Part shown: in pieces, positions 26,920 to 39,077 of the stretch
How positions within the stretch are numbered: position 1 is the stretch's first letter
Layout: every line of letters begins with the position of its first letter
Origin: Serripes groenlandicus
Taxonomy: Eukaryota; Mollusca; Bivalvia; Cardiida; Cardiidae
Reading direction: 5' to 3'
Assembly: GCA_031761405.1 (NCBI GenBank)
Contig: JASEVX010000110.1
Location: 372,001 to 436,000, forward strand
DNA length: 64,000 nt
Made by a program: the position numbers and the translations under genes
Notes under the pieces: model-generated
Seen by the model: only the letters and a program-made list of their open reading frames with translations
Databases searched by the model: none
What the model was told of the DNA's origin: nothing

Positions 26920-27840
26920 TACTGGAGGAAGGAATCAATGAAAGAATCAACAAATTAAAGAATGAAATTGGAAAAAATAAGACCAGTATTTATAAATTAA
27001 AAATAAAAACTGAGATAAAAAAAAAGTCTAGTCAGAAGGACATACAAAGCAAAAAGAGGGAAACCAAATCTCTTACATTTTGCTTTTGCTTTGTATTTAT
27101 GGTCGAACATCTTATAACCGATTTTAAATACAGAATCCGAAAAACAGAGAAATCCAGGAGATTTTATCTAAAGCGTTATCAGTGAATAAAATAAACAATG
27201 CTCATGCAGATGATGGGTCAAGTTGTCTCAGCTATCTCTGTTGACTGTTAGCCTTTCACTTTAATGGGATGTCATGCTGGGCCAAGAAACTGGGATTTTC
27301 TGAGAAAATTTGTATAAGAGAACATAGTGCATTTGTGTTTTCAAAATATTTATCATTTTCCGATTTCCTGTTAATACAAGCAATAACAGTTTATTTTGCT
27401 TAGACCGTTTTCAACATTATTTCATTTAAATCAATGCGACAGAACACCTATTCCTGATTCCTTAGTAAACAACCCAGAATAAGGCTAGGATGTAGGCCTT
27501 GTCCAAGATCAATGCACCATGACCGCCGCGAGCAGCGGTCGAATCCGAATCCAATAGCGAACTCTTTCATTTATTTATGATTTAGTGGACTTCATCTATA
27601 AAATTGTTTTCAGTGTTTTACTCTGTTAACATACCGCAAACAACATCCTTCTAAGACGTTAATCTGTTTAAAAATAATGTTCTTGGTTATTATAAAGTAG
27701 TTCTCGGCAAATTGGTAAACATCAATAACTAATGAAACAGCAATAATGATAAAGATACACAATTGCGTGAGTTCTAACATGTATACATATATACAGTTGT
27801 AAGCAACGTGTATATACACATTAAACAATGAGCAACAGTG
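26920..27840. other. No gene seen; upstream flank of the Roc-COR-Death gene
   Basis: AT-rich. 27405-27550 resembles 7290-7450 (AAGGCTAGGATGTAGGCC, GTCGAATCCGAATCC) and may be an eroded SINE. A 5' noncoding exon of the gene beginning at 27911 could lie here or further upstream, but I cannot place it. Confidence 0.45.
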
Positions 27841-27912
27841 AAATATTTATTTCAATTTGAATTATTGTTGAATGAATCCTTCATAACTATGCATTTAAAC
27901 TATATTTTAGGA

Positions 27913-28389
27913 ATGATGGCGACATCGGTCACCGATGATCTTTGGACTAACGACGACAAGGTGAACTGGTTAAAGGGAGTTCGGGTCATGGAGATTACCG
28001 ATGAGACTATAAGACCATTTGTAGAAACAGAAATTACAAAGTTCCATAATGACATCAGATCAAACTTTAGACATGGATCTATATGTGGCAGGTGCAAGTC
28101 GACTAACGCCCGCTATTGCTCCTCAAGTATTTGCAGTGACATAACGTCACACATCGAATCGGTCCATCGTTACAGTCCACCTTGCTACAAGAACTCGGAT
28201 ATTACACAATGGTTGTCTGATCCTTGGGAAATTGCAAAATGTTACATGTCCCGGAGTAAGGATTTGGAAGGAAAACCGGGGTCTGATATAGATTTCCCAA
28301 GCGTTCTCAACGTTGTAATCAACAATACACGTTTTCAAAGTCTCATAACTACCGTTGATATGACCAACAACAACAATGTCTTCTGCAAG
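27913..28389 (+). CDS. Roc-COR-Death gene, exon A: N-terminal Cys-containing module
   Basis: A 159-codon stretch opening MMATSVTDDLWTNDDKVNWL. The acceptor AG at 27909-27910 (TATATTTTAG) stands just before the ATG, implying a noncoding exon upstream; the frame closes at a good donor (TGCAAG|GTATTT) in phase 0. Residues about 56-75 hold a Cys cluster (SICGRCKSTNARYC, then SICSD). The sequence looks like the N-terminal module of a protein family repeated many times in bivalve genomes, sometimes labelled DZIP3-like or HEPN-like; that link is from memory and unproven. The phase and the KVRD junction fit exon B. The exon could instead belong to a separate gene whose later exons were lost. Confidence 0.7.
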
Positions 28390-28849
28390 GTATTTATTTT
28401 AGTTTTCAGATCTTTATAATCTGATTTTTAAAGCACAACCATCTTACTGTTTTTCAGTTAACCTTTATAGGTTCAAGATAGTCTTATAGTTTGCTCAAGA
28501 ATTGTTTATACAAGGATTTTCTTCCAGATATTAAAATAATTATTGGAGTCTTGATAACATGCAATGAGGAAATATGACAAATGAACCTCGTGCGATAACC
28601 TGTTATTTGTGGTGTTGAACTGTGAGCGAAAGTAAACAAAATATGCGTAGTTTGGTATAAATGACTTTAAAGTACAATTGATAACAATGTAAACCAAGAT
28701 AAAAAAAAACCTGCATTCTCTTGCAGTCTAACATTGGTCTATATAGTGTTTGCTATACATTCATTGATTACCTTATTATTGAACATATTATGACTTTACA
28801 AATATATTCAACAACACTTTTCAAAAAACCTTTCATTTAAATATATTTT

Positions 28850-28914
28850 CAGTTTTTGTGCCCAGACTTTTTCAAAGTCGTCTGCTTCAGACTTATAGTA
28901 TGCGAGAAAGGGAC
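28850..28914 (+). mobile_element. CCCTTTCCCACAT MITE, right-end fragment
   Basis: CCCAGACTTTTTCAAAGTCG, TCTGCTTCAGACTTATAGTA and GCGAGAAAGGG match the right end of the family. Nothing of the left half is present. Confidence 0.55.
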
Positions 28915-29699
28915 GAAATCCAACCATTATCACATTACAATGTCCTTATCAAAATAGACAACTTACACATTGTTCCTCTTTAAATAATAATTGATTAAAA
29001 AATGACGGATATAATTTGCGTATATATTATAATTACTTCAGATAATTAAACTTTGTGTTGGCAAAACTGCACGAGAGTCTATTTACATAACATTATACCT
29101 TTTTGACACTATCTAAAGGGTCGGAATGCAAGAAACGAAGTCATGCACTCAAGAAGTCACCAAATGACAGCACATGCTTTGAATCACTACTGCGATATTT
29201 TTATTGAGATCGTAAATACAATCGGGACAGAGAAGGCAGAATGTATGGGGAAGATTGAGAAGGTAACATTTTTGTAACACGCCTATGTAAATCTGAGGTC
29301 CGGAACATTAACAAATAGATGGCAATTTTATAATATGATTACAAAATGATAGTATACTCATAAAAAGGTAGTCGTCATTATCCAGAGACCTCAGGAATTT
29401 GTGTTTTGACCAAGTTATGAATAAAGACGTCACCGACCGACTGCGTACAGGACCAAATATATCTGTGTTCTCACTGCTTGCTTCGTTGATCTGTTATCTA
29501 ACAGTTGAATGACATTTTATAGTACATATGGAACGCCGCAAATGCCTTAATTGAGTTTACAACTTGACGTACAGTCGTAACATGTGACGCCTTTTATTTA
29601 TACATGTGACGGTATATTCATTACATTGAGAAGAAAACTCATTTGATGTGATGGGTTCAACATTATTTGATTTAGATTAACCCTTATATGAGACACATT

Positions 29700-30270
29700 A
29701 ATGTATACCTGCAACGACACTTATATTAGATGTGCCTATACATGCAACGACACTTCCTTTACATGTACCTATTCATGCAACGACACTTCTATTACATGAG
29801 CCTATACATGCAACGACACTTATATTACATGATCCTATACATACAACGTCAATTATATTACATGTTCATAAACATGCAACGAAACTTAAATTACATGTGC
29901 CTATACATGCAACGACACTTTTATATGTGCATATACATGAAACGACACTTCTATTACATGTGCCTATACATGCAACGACACTTATATTGCATGTGCCTAT
30001 ACATGCAACGAAACTTCTATTACATGTGCCTATACATGCAACGACACTTCTATTAGATGTGCCTATACAAACAATGACACTTCTATTACATGTGCCTATA
30101 CATGCAACGACACTTCTATTACATGTGCCTATACATGCAATAACACTTCTTTTACACGTGCCTATACATGCAACGACACTTCTATTACATGTGCCTATAC
30201 ATGCAACGACACTTATGTCACATGTGCCTATATATGCAACGACACTTCTATTAAATGTGCCTGTTTTATT
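29700..30270. repeat. 33-bp minisatellite
   Basis: Some 16 units of ACATGTGCCTATACATGCAA plus CGACACTTCTATT. Since the unit is a multiple of three, two plus-strand frames are open for 108 and 186 codons as 11-residue repeats. Periodicity, not coding, explains them. Confidence 0.9.
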
Positions 30271-31000
30271 ATCATTATGTGTGACTGACTAGTCATTTTG
30301 TGGTGCGGATTCATCGTTACCTGTGGCTATTTCAAGCTGATTTGAGATACCACTAATTTATGTTACCGTTTCATCATTGTAGGTGACAGAAGTGTCATAC
30401 TTTGAGGTGGATTCAACGTTACGTGTGGTAGTTTTACCTTGACATATGATGGCATCCTTAAAACATGTGACAGTACTATCATGACATGTGACATAAAAGT
30501 TATTTTGTGTGATGGAGTCAACATTACGCGTGATAGTTTAACCCTGATGTATGGCGATGACACTCACTTTACACGTGACAGTTTTATCATTATATATGAC
30601 ATAATTGTTATTCCATGTGGTGGAGTCAACATAACGAGTTGTTGTTTCAACTTGATATGTGACACATTTATTCATACATGAGATAACACTTCTCATACAT
30701 ATGATGGTTTCGTTATTATATGTGGTAGAGTCAACATAGCATGTGGTACTTTCATGTTGATATGTTACACTTTTATTCAAACATGTTATGACACAATTAA
30801 TACATGTGACGATGTTATCACTATATGTGGCAAAATCGTCATTCCATGTGTTGGACTCAAAATAACGTGTGGAAGTTTTACCTTGATATTTGAAACTTTT
30901 GTTTATACAAGTGATGTCATTTATAACACATGCGACAGTGTCATCATTGTGTGTGACACAAATGTATCTTTATTAAATATTCAGAAAACGTTTGATATGT
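30271..31000. repeat. Diverged ~30-bp repeats
   Basis: Loose tandem units containing ACATGTGACAGTTTTATCAT, GTGGTGGAGTCAACAT and TTGATATGTGACAC follow the 33-bp array. They look like an older relative of it. Frames on both strands are short and periodic. Confidence 0.7.
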
Positions 31001-31032
31001 GAAAGCTTTCCGCTCTCTTTTGGGTACATAAG

Positions 31033-31270
31033 TATGGCCCTGTGATTCAGTGACTAACACGCTGGACTGTCATTCCAGAGGTCCGGGTTTTGGAATTTCA
31101 TGAGATGCTATTAAAGGTGTCCTACGCAACTAGAGGTCAGGTACGGGTTCTTTCCAGGAAAAATGTATCGCTTGTATCTGTGCATTACAATGAGCACATT
31201 ACAGAACCAAGGGGTCTCCTTGAAAAGAGCTAGAGTATCGCACCCGGAATCCATTGTATCTAAATATTTA
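31033..31270 (+). mobile_element. tRNA-derived SINE (Asp-like head)
   Basis: The head carries an A box-like CCCTGTGATTCAGTGACTAA, a GACTGTCATTCC anticodon arm (GTC loop, Asp-like) and a degenerate B box (GGTCCGGGTTTTGGAATT). It is followed by a body with GGGTTCTTTCCAGGAAAAAT, GTGCATTACAATGAGC and AACCAAGGGGTCTCC. This body differs from that of the SINE at 14.3 and 61.4 kb, so it is a second family. No functional tRNA is claimed. Confidence 0.65.
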
Positions 31271-31599
31271 TCTTTTAATAATTTGCACCTGTCAGATGCT
31301 TGTACATGATAACGTATACACTACAAAGTGGCAGCTAAAAAGCTTACACTCTATCAGAGCATTTTATCTCTACAATAACATTGCATTATCGAACAAGATC
31401 GTAGCAACTATGAATACAAAAACATTGTTATAATCGGTATGATTGCAGTGTTTAATTTGAGAAATGTCATGAGCAAATGGTTGAGTAAGATAACTCTATG
31501 TTATTTAGTTGCATGTCACTTTGTGATAAAAAGAGTGAAATTAGCGGAACATGTTTCATATATAGGTATATAAGTCCGGCACATGACAAAACCGTCACA

Positions 31600-33005
31600 T
31601 GTATACAATGCTGCTGCGACTGATCCCTATTAATTTTGATAACAGACAGTCAAAGGTCAAGGTCGTGGTGACCTTGTGAGGTAAAACATGGTTTCCGCTC
31701 AATAACTGAAGAACGCTTTGACCGATGAACGCCAAACTTGGTATGCAGGTTGGCCATGCCCAGTAGAAGACCCCTATTGATTTTGAGGTCAGTATGTCTA
31801 AAGTCAGGTCACGGTGACCTTGAGCTGAAATGTCACAGTGACAAGGAGCTGAACAATTGTTTTTGCTTGGGCCCAGGAACCTCATACTTGATGTGCAGGT
31901 TGGTCACCACCATCAAATGACCTCTACTAATTGTAAGATCACTAGGTTAAAGGTCAAGGTCACAGTGGTCAAGGTAACGTCCGTCACACTTGTTTCCGCT
32001 CAATAACTGAAGAGCGCTTGGACGTAGGAACTTCATACATAGTATGCAAGTTGGTCATGACCAGTAGATGACCCCTAGTGATTTTGATGTCAGAAGGTCA
32101 AAGGTCAAGGTCATGGTGACCTTGTAAGGTAAAAAATGGTTTCCGCTCTATAACTAAAGACCGCTTGGGCCGAGGAACTCCATACTTTGTATGCAGATTT
32201 GCCATGCCCAGTAGAAGATCCCTATTGATTTTGTTTGGTTTTAAGGTCAAAGTCAAGGGCACAGTGACCTTGAGCTGAAACGTCACAGTGACAATGAGCT
32301 GAAAAATTGTTTTTGCTTATTAACTGTAAAATGCTTTGGCCATGGAAGTTTATACTTGGTGTGCAGGTTGGTCATCACCAGCAGATGACCCCTATTGATT
32401 TTTAGGTCACTATGTTAAAGGTCAAGGTCATGGTTACCTTCAGCTGAAAAATGTTTTCCGCTCAATAACTAAAGAATGCTTATGTCGAGGAACTTCATAC
32501 CTGGTGTGCAGGTTGGTCCTAACCAGTAGATGACCCTTAATGATTTTTTGTTTGATTTTGAGGTCACAAGGTCAAAGGTCAAGGTCACAGTTAAAATGAG
32601 CTGAAACATTGTTTTTGCTTAATAACTGTAGAATGCTTTGACCCTGGAAGTTAATACTTGGTGTGCAGGTTGGTCACCTCCAGTAGATGAACCCTATTGA
32701 ATTTGAGTTCACTAGCTCAAAGGTCAAGGTCATGGTAACCTTCAGCTGAAAAAATGGTGTCCGCTCATTAACTAAAGAATGCTTATATCGAGGAACTTCA
32801 TACCTGGTGTGCAGGTTGGTCCTAACCAGTAGATGGCCTTTATTGAATTTGACTGATTTTGAGGTCACAAAGTCAAATGTCAAGGTCACAGTAACTTTCA
32901 AATGTTTTTTACTCAATAACTCAAGAACGCTTATGCCCATGAACTTCATACTTGGTGCGCAGGTTGGTCCTAACCAGCAAATGACCCCTATTGATTTTGA
33001 TTCAT
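31600..33005. repeat. AGGTCAAGGTCA dispersed/tandem repeat
   Basis: Seven or so diverged units of roughly 170-240 bp with AAAGGTCAAGGTCACGGTGA, TCCGCTCAATAACTGAAGAA, GGAACTTCATACTTGGTGTG, CAGGTTGGTCATCACCAGTA and ATGACCCCTATTGATTTTGA. This is a familiar dispersed sequence in bivalves. Short frames on both strands are by-products. Confidence 0.85.
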
Positions 33006-33375
33006 CTCCAGTCCAAAACTACAACATTCATCTCCATCATTTCTTTTCCTCTCCTACGACCACACAAATGGGGAGACAAGGGCTTTTTCAAAAAAACAAT
33101 CTCTAGTTTAACTTTATCTTGCCTAATTTAAACTGTTTCTTGAAACCTCATTGGATTCTTACGCATCTATGCAAACCTTAGGATACCTTTAAATGACAAT
33201 AAAGTAACTGTTGCAATACATTTCCATGATACAGGGGCTTACCTTTGAACAAAGCATTTCCAACAGAATGTTTAGGTACCTCCGAATAGGTATAGTTTTA
33301 GATTATTTAAAATATCGTATCAATCAAAAACGAAAATTAAATTCTTTTTCACCCTTATGAACATCTCATTTTAAG

Positions 33376-33496
33376 GTCAGAGATACACCAGTGTCAATCA
33401 CTACAGAAGACATTGTTAAGCTTAAAGAACTGGCAGCAGGATGTCAAGGGTTGGCAGAACGATTGAAGAAGGACATGAGGGAAGAAATAAAAAAGG
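33376..33496 (+). CDS. Roc-COR-Death gene, exon B (small linker exon)
   Basis: Acceptor TCATTTTAAG|GTCAGA, then 40 codons and one base: VRDTPVSITTEDIVKLKELA continues into a charged helix ending REEIKK, and the exon would stop at GG|GTATCA. Exon A ends in phase 0 and this exon opens in phase 0. It ends with one spare base, and exon C opens with GT, completing GGT (Gly), so both junctions agree in phase. Joined to exon A the protein reads ...NVFCK-VRDTP. The donor is only moderately good; the same frame runs on without a break to a stop at 33609, so the 3' boundary is inferred. Confidence 0.6.
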
Positions 33497-34967
33497 GTAT
33501 CAGAACATTGCATTCATTTGATTTAATGCTTTTTTTATATGAACCTTGTATGAAAGGCAGAGGCTGTGAGATAGGCCCCGTTCTCAATATACAATGGTCC
33601 CGAAATTAATTCCATCTTTGTGGGTGATCTATTTTGTTTCCCCGCACACTTCATACATATACTGGTAACTAGTACTCAGAAAAAGAAAGAAGTTTGTGTT
33701 TAATACTATTAGATGCCCCTTATAAGATAGAAAGGGTAAAATTATGTTGGTTCAAAGGACGTCATGACGTCGTCAATGACGTAAATCACTGTCGTCTGTC
33801 TTTCAAGATAATTGTGTAATAAAATTGTCAATTTCTAATTATGGAAGCTTATCGCACATAACACTGCAAATAACAATAGAAGTGATGTATCCTGATTAGG
33901 AGTTAAACAGGAAATACATCCAACCAACATAATTTTTGATAATTAATTGATGGTAGAAGGTAAAGAATTGCTGGATGACCAACATTAGTACAACGTTTAG
34001 AGACTATATAACTGGTCAAAAGAAGTATCGGTAAAACTAGCAAATAGACGGTTTGCAAGATGTTATGCGATATCACTAATTCTGCCAATTTTACATATTT
34101 TTAGCAATACAGTAGATTGGAATATGTATTTAATTATAGACATACTAACATTTTGTTTGATGGTAAGCACCTACATGTATGTATCCTCTTAATATTTGAT
34201 TACCTCTCATAATGTCAATATCAATTAATATTAATGAACATGTATTTTACTGCTAAATATGTCCTTTTCTTCTGATAATTGTCATTGTCATTTCTCTGCA
34301 TAGAGTTTATTACCACACATGTGCATTGTTTCTAATAGCATGGATTCCCCCAGTATCAAGCGTTCTTTTATTTTACTTGAACACTTGAAAACAACAAAGT
34401 GCCTCAACCGAAAACCAGTTTGTAACAATAGTGTGACTGTGTGAAAATGACAGATTCCTTTCTATTTATTTAGGGTATAAGTGTTGCATAATGGAAATTG
34501 AGTTAGTTGATTGAAACTGTATTTTGGGTATGTTTAAATTTTAGTCGGCCTTTTAAAACAACTTATATACATATAAAACCACGTATTCAAAAAGGGGTAA
34601 ATTCCTTGGATCTTCGCATTTCGGAACATTCACTTATTTCAGTCCAGTGCCAGCGAGAGGAAGGTCCAGCTCTTCTATATAAATAAAGTATTGGTGGATG
34701 CATCGATAGAGCTAACAGCATAACTATTTACAAAGAAGCATATGACGCTTCTAACGACGGGGGCTAACGGAGGCATGCGATCAATCACCAGTTCAGTCGA
34801 CCCGATGATTGACTAAAACTATTGTGATTTGCGTCATTAGATTTTAGTCGAGGATTATAAGAACATAGAATATAATAGAATGTATTGTAATAACTTATAC
34901 AACATACATGTATCTCGTCATACAACACATATTTATAGATGAAATAAAGCAAATCAAACACGGTTAG

Positions 34968-35442
34968 AGGTCACAATACACCAAATAAATTCCTTCTTTG
35001 TTTACATGTAAATCAACCAGCTTCAACCCTCGTTTGTCACACTTTCTAAGCGTTTCCCAGGTGGAACACCATATATCATTGAAAAGAGATACTTCTTACC
35101 TTTAAAATAATCCATAGAAAATGTGGGGTCATGTATTATGCAAGAAAGAACTCGCTCTGTGAAGATAGGGACCGTCTTTTTTACCAAAATCCAGCTAGGA
35201 TTAAAATGGATTTACCCATACTCTACTTTCACTTTAACACAAGGTCAAAATACCTAAAATGATCAAATCAAACAGTTTCAGTTCATCCTCCACATATTTA
35301 CAAAGAATTTACACCCATTGTCACATATCCAATGCAGTCTGGGCCAGATGTACAACCATTTCCAGGCAAACAAAGTTTTGTTTACGCACTACTTGGCTGT
35401 ATATCAAAGGGGCCCGCGGATGTATTTAGCGTAATTTGACCT
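34968..35442 (+). repeat. 475-bp direct repeat, left copy
   Basis: Runs from AGGTCACAATACACCAAATA to GCGTAATTTGACCT and recurs at 38603-39077 in the same orientation with the same length and only about ten substitutions by eye. Its own ends form a weak inverted repeat: AGGTCACAATACACCAAATA against AGGTCAAATTACGCTAAATA. It has no TG...CA ends, so it is not an ordinary LTR. Confidence 0.9.
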
Positions 35443-36170
35443 ATAAGACAACATTTTTGCCTCCGAGGAGGAGTTTCTTGCCATTGTTTTCAAAGTGTTA
35501 TCTATATTGAAAGCTAAAAAGCCAAAGTTAGGACAGTTAGGCAATTATTTTCAAAGAAATTTCAATTTTCCTATACCGGCAGAAACCTCGGTTTTGCGGC
35601 TTGAGTCTGGCCAGTTTTGGGATATCGCGCATCATATAGGTCTTAGACGAAACAAATAAGAAACGCGTTATATATTAAGTTTAAAGTGTGTCCATTGTTT
35701 AAAGACATGAACAAACTTCATATTGAGGCATGATTTGGGCCATGCAACACTAACAGAGAAGTCTAAATAGCTTAAAAACATCAATTTTTAGGGAGAAAAA
35801 TGTAAAATTTGCTAGAATTTTTTTCCAGCAAAATCCTGTTCTAAATGCTTTTTGATGTTTTTCTACAAACATTTTATTAAGAAACAAGCATTTATATATT
35901 TCAAACAATTTAATACCAATACTGGCCAGCCAGGTGCATTATTAAGGTTTTTTGACACCTTTACTGGTGACTGCATTGATGTGTGAAATTTAGCACATTT
36001 GTGGCATGTATATGTCATAAATATTAACGCATTAGTAAGTGACTAGCTGGGTTTGAAAAGGGCTGTATTATGAAGTAGGTTCCAATAAAATAACGTCCTA
36101 ACACATTTTTATTATATTAGTTGTGTTCTATTGCTTTTGTATTGTAATTGACGGGGAAATTGAGTTAAAG

Positions 36171-38117
36171 ATGGCCCGTAAAAGGCACTGCAAGTCAATT
36201 GGCTTTCAAAAAGGTGTGCCAGGTGTAAATAGGGGACAAAAACATGGTTTTAGTGTAGAAAAGGTACAAACAAAGTATGTGAGATGTACTCAAGATGCCT
36301 TTGAGGCACGTGTAAATAGACATTTGGGTATATTCACCTTTCTTGATGTTGATGGTTCGGAAACAAATGTACGTCCCTTGCGGCCATCTGGGAAAGTGGC
36401 TGGTATTATCGATGAGTTTGGTGTTGCCCGCAACAATACATATCACCCCAACTCATACACAAATAAACTGTACTGTCCAGCTAAGGTGCAACTGATGTTT
36501 AACTCTGAAATAAAGATACATGCACAGTTGAACATAAATTGTAATGGTATTCTGGTTTTTGACAGTGCCAGTTCCCAATAGTGGGGTCTTGTCTGGCGCG
36601 AACGGCTTAAATGTGAAAAATGTACATATATTGGTATATACTATAATTTATATGAAGAGGTTGAAAGGATCCATAAGAGAAGAGGTAGACAAACAACAAA
36701 AGCCAATGTTGGCTTTCAAATAGGTCTATTCTCAACACCAATCAGTAACCATTGTGCAACACGCATACTGAACTGCACTAACATAATTGCACCAACTATA
36801 TCGGGTATGCAAAAAACTGCAAATTCTGTGGCAGAGGCATTTATCAAATTGAATAATGAGAGTATTAAGGACATAAGGCAAACTCTAAAGGCTGATAATA
36901 AAACTATTGGTCAGAAAGACCCTAAGTCAGTGAGGATAGAGGGAGATACATGTTACAATTACCCTCTTTTCAATAGCGAATCGACACCGTTTCAAGCCGG
37001 TACTATGGCTACAACCACTCTATGCGAGAACAATACTCTTGAAAATAAAATAATTGGGGTTCACATAGCAAGTAAATTATGTGTAAGGGCATCACGGTTG
37101 CGAAACAAAGGGGAAAAAGTGTCCTGCCCTAATCATGCAGGCTATTGCTCGGCAAACATAACGGGCGAAACACCGATTGGGCAGGAAGACCAATGGAATG
37201 AAAAGGCTACGCGCCAAATATCTCAAGATTTAAAAATAACGCATTTTACTGGTGACGGTGACAGTAAAGGTCATAAAGGTGTAAATAAATGTCAGGAGAA
37301 CACTGTTATTAGCTTAAAAGACTTGAGACATCTTGCTAATTCTATGAAGAGACAGGTTTATAAAGCCCCATTCACTAAGACAATGTTTCCATGTAACAAG
37401 TCAAACTTGAAAAATAGGTTTGCACTCTCAGTAAAAGCAAGGTGTTTGGGTGAGCTGATATCTGCACATAGATATTACAATGGTGATATGTGTAAAATAA
37501 CATTAAAAATGCCAAAAATCATTGAAACAATAGTCTTATGTTTTAAAGGTTACTGCGGTTCTACATGTGCTAAGCAAAGTTTCGTTTGTACCGGTCATAA
37601 GTCTCAAGTAAAATACTTCCTGCCACAAAACGTGAGACTTAGAATATCGAAACTTGATGAAGAAATACTGACAAGGTGCATTAATTTATTCTTAGGTACT
37701 GAGAACTTGGGGAAAACTAGGTTTTTAACATCGACCCAAAAATGTGAGGCCGTAAACAGGTCCTATCAAGCGGTGGTCCCCAAAGCGACCACATTCGCGC
37801 GTAATTTTCGGGGTCGCATTCATGGCCAAATTCATAAGTTGAACAAAGGCTTTGCTAATTCTGTCCTCACAAAATGCAGTAACCTTCATGCAAATATAAC
37901 CAGGGGTTCTTCTGTAGTGAAGCAGCTGGTTAGTACACAAAGATCTATTAACTTGTCCAAAAGTAAACAATACAGATCTAAACATAAAACATGTAGGTAT
38001 GCGGGACGTTTGCGAAAATATAATTTACACGAAAAGGTGGACTACAGGAAGGGAATGACTGACCCAAAGTTGAATACTCAGGGCTTAGCCCATCTCAGTG
38101 ACCATAGCTATGTATAA
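36171..38117 (+). pseudogene. Mutator-like DDE transposase with one in-frame stop
   Basis: Starting at the MARKRHCK methionine the frame runs 136 codons to a TAG at 36579-36581, then continues in the same frame without another stop to TAA at 38115-38117, about 648 codons in all. The stop splits ...SSQ from WGLVWRERLKCEKC. The product resembles the animal Mutator-like transposase domain: SGMQKTANSV, then a first acidic residue in RIEGDTCYN, STPFQAGTMATTTLCENNT, CPNHAGYCSANI, TGDGDSKGHKGV (second acidic residue) and TSTQKCEAVNRSY (Glu of the DDE triad), with basic C-terminal sequence. Catalytic assignments are by motif only. A methionine at 36807 could start a shorter product lacking the N-terminal region. 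A single stop in otherwise intact code suggests recent inactivation, a polymorphism or a base-call error. Confidence 0.8.
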
Positions 38118-38602
38118 ATAATGCATTGATTGATTGACTGTATTATTTCACTGTGTATTATTGTGTGTGTGAAAATATTGAACAAAGATTCAATGTCATG
38201 CATGCTCATACTTAAACAATTACCAACCAACCCCACATTTTCCACATTTTAAAGCTATATTTGTAGTATATGACTGTTTAATAACCATGTTTGGTCATAT
38301 TTATTTATCAACAGGTCAAAAGATAGTGCTATACATAAGAACACTTCAGATTTGTTTACCTTTCATCTAGGTCAGTATGACACAGTCAGGGTAGATATTT
38401 TCATGGTTAAAATGACCTCCCAAACATCTACCCTGAGAGTAGCATGTCTTTCTCTGACAATTAATCAACAATTAATAATCAACCAGTTTCTACATTTGCT
38501 AGGCATTGTGAGTGTAGTCTGTCTCGTACTGTATCCCAGAAGGTATCCATTACTGCAGACGATACAAAAGTGACCTTTCATAATTTGACCAGGAAGTGCT
38601 TT
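38118..38602. other. 3' flank of the transposase; no gene seen
   Basis: AT-rich interval between the transposase stop and the right direct repeat. A frame at 38352-38573 has no recognisable domain. Confidence 0.5.
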
Positions 38603-39077
38603 AGGTCACAATACACCAAATAAATTCCTTCTTTGTTTACATGTAAATCAACCAGCTTCAACCCTCGTTTGTCACACTTTCTAAGCGTTTCCCAGGTGGA
38701 ACACCATATATCATTGAAAAGAGATACTTCTTACCTTTAAAATAATCCATAGAAAATGTGGGGTCATGTATTATGCAAGAAAGAACTCGCTCTGTGAAGA
38801 TAGGGACCGTCCTTTTTACCACAATCCAGCTAGGCTTAAAATGGATTTACCCATACTCTACTTTCACTTTCACACAAGGTCAAAATACCTAAAATGATCA
38901 AATCAAACAGGTCCAGTTCATCCTCCACATATTTACAAAGAATTTACACCCATTGTCACATATCCAATGCAGTCTGGGCCAGATGTACAACCATTTCTAG
39001 GCAAACAAAGTTTTGTTTACGCACTACTTAGCTGTAGATCAAAGGGGCCCGCGGATGTATTTAGCGTAATTTGACCT
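38603..39077 (+). repeat. 475-bp direct repeat, right copy
   Basis: Same length and orientation as 34968-35442. Differences include CCTTTTTACCACAATCC for CTTTTTTACCAAAATCC, TCCAGTTCATCC for TTCAGTTCATCC and TTAGCTGTAGATC for TTGGCTGTATATC. The close match implies recent insertion or gene conversion. Confidence 0.9.

Larger units (their letters stand above)
28390..33375 (+). other. Intron 1 of the Roc-COR-Death gene (inferred)
   Basis: Bounded by GTATTT at the donor and a pyrimidine-rich TTCTTTTTCACCC before TTTTAAG at the acceptor. It contains a MITE fragment, the 33-bp tandem repeat at 29700, a SINE and the GGTCAAGGTCA repeat. No other coding sequence is recognisable inside it. Confidence 0.55.
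34968..39077 (+). mobile_element. 4.1-kb composite-like element with a Mutator-like transposase gene
   Basis: Two near-identical 475-bp direct repeats bracket about 3.2 kb that carries a DDE transposase pseudogene (36171-38117). 35530-35840 resembles the interior of the foldback element at 20878-23203 (TTAGGCAATTATTTTC, CCTCGGTTTTGCGGCTTGAG). No 9-bp target duplication is visible at the outer ends (CACGGTTAG / AGATCACTA) or around either repeat alone. A 50-base stretch (GATTGACTAAAACTATTGTG onward) occurs on both sides, at 34816 and 39273. It may be one composite unit, or a Mutator element beside two independent insertions of a small transposon. Confidence 0.6.

Noticed and set aside
29730..30292. 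186- and 108-codon periodic frames
   Set aside because: A 33-bp tandem unit without stops explains both; two different frames are open over the same DNA.
34968..39077. LTR retrotransposon
   Set aside because: Direct repeats exist, but they lack TG...CA ends, no primer-binding site or polypurine tract was noticed, and the encoded protein looks like a DDE DNA transposase, not Gag-Pol.
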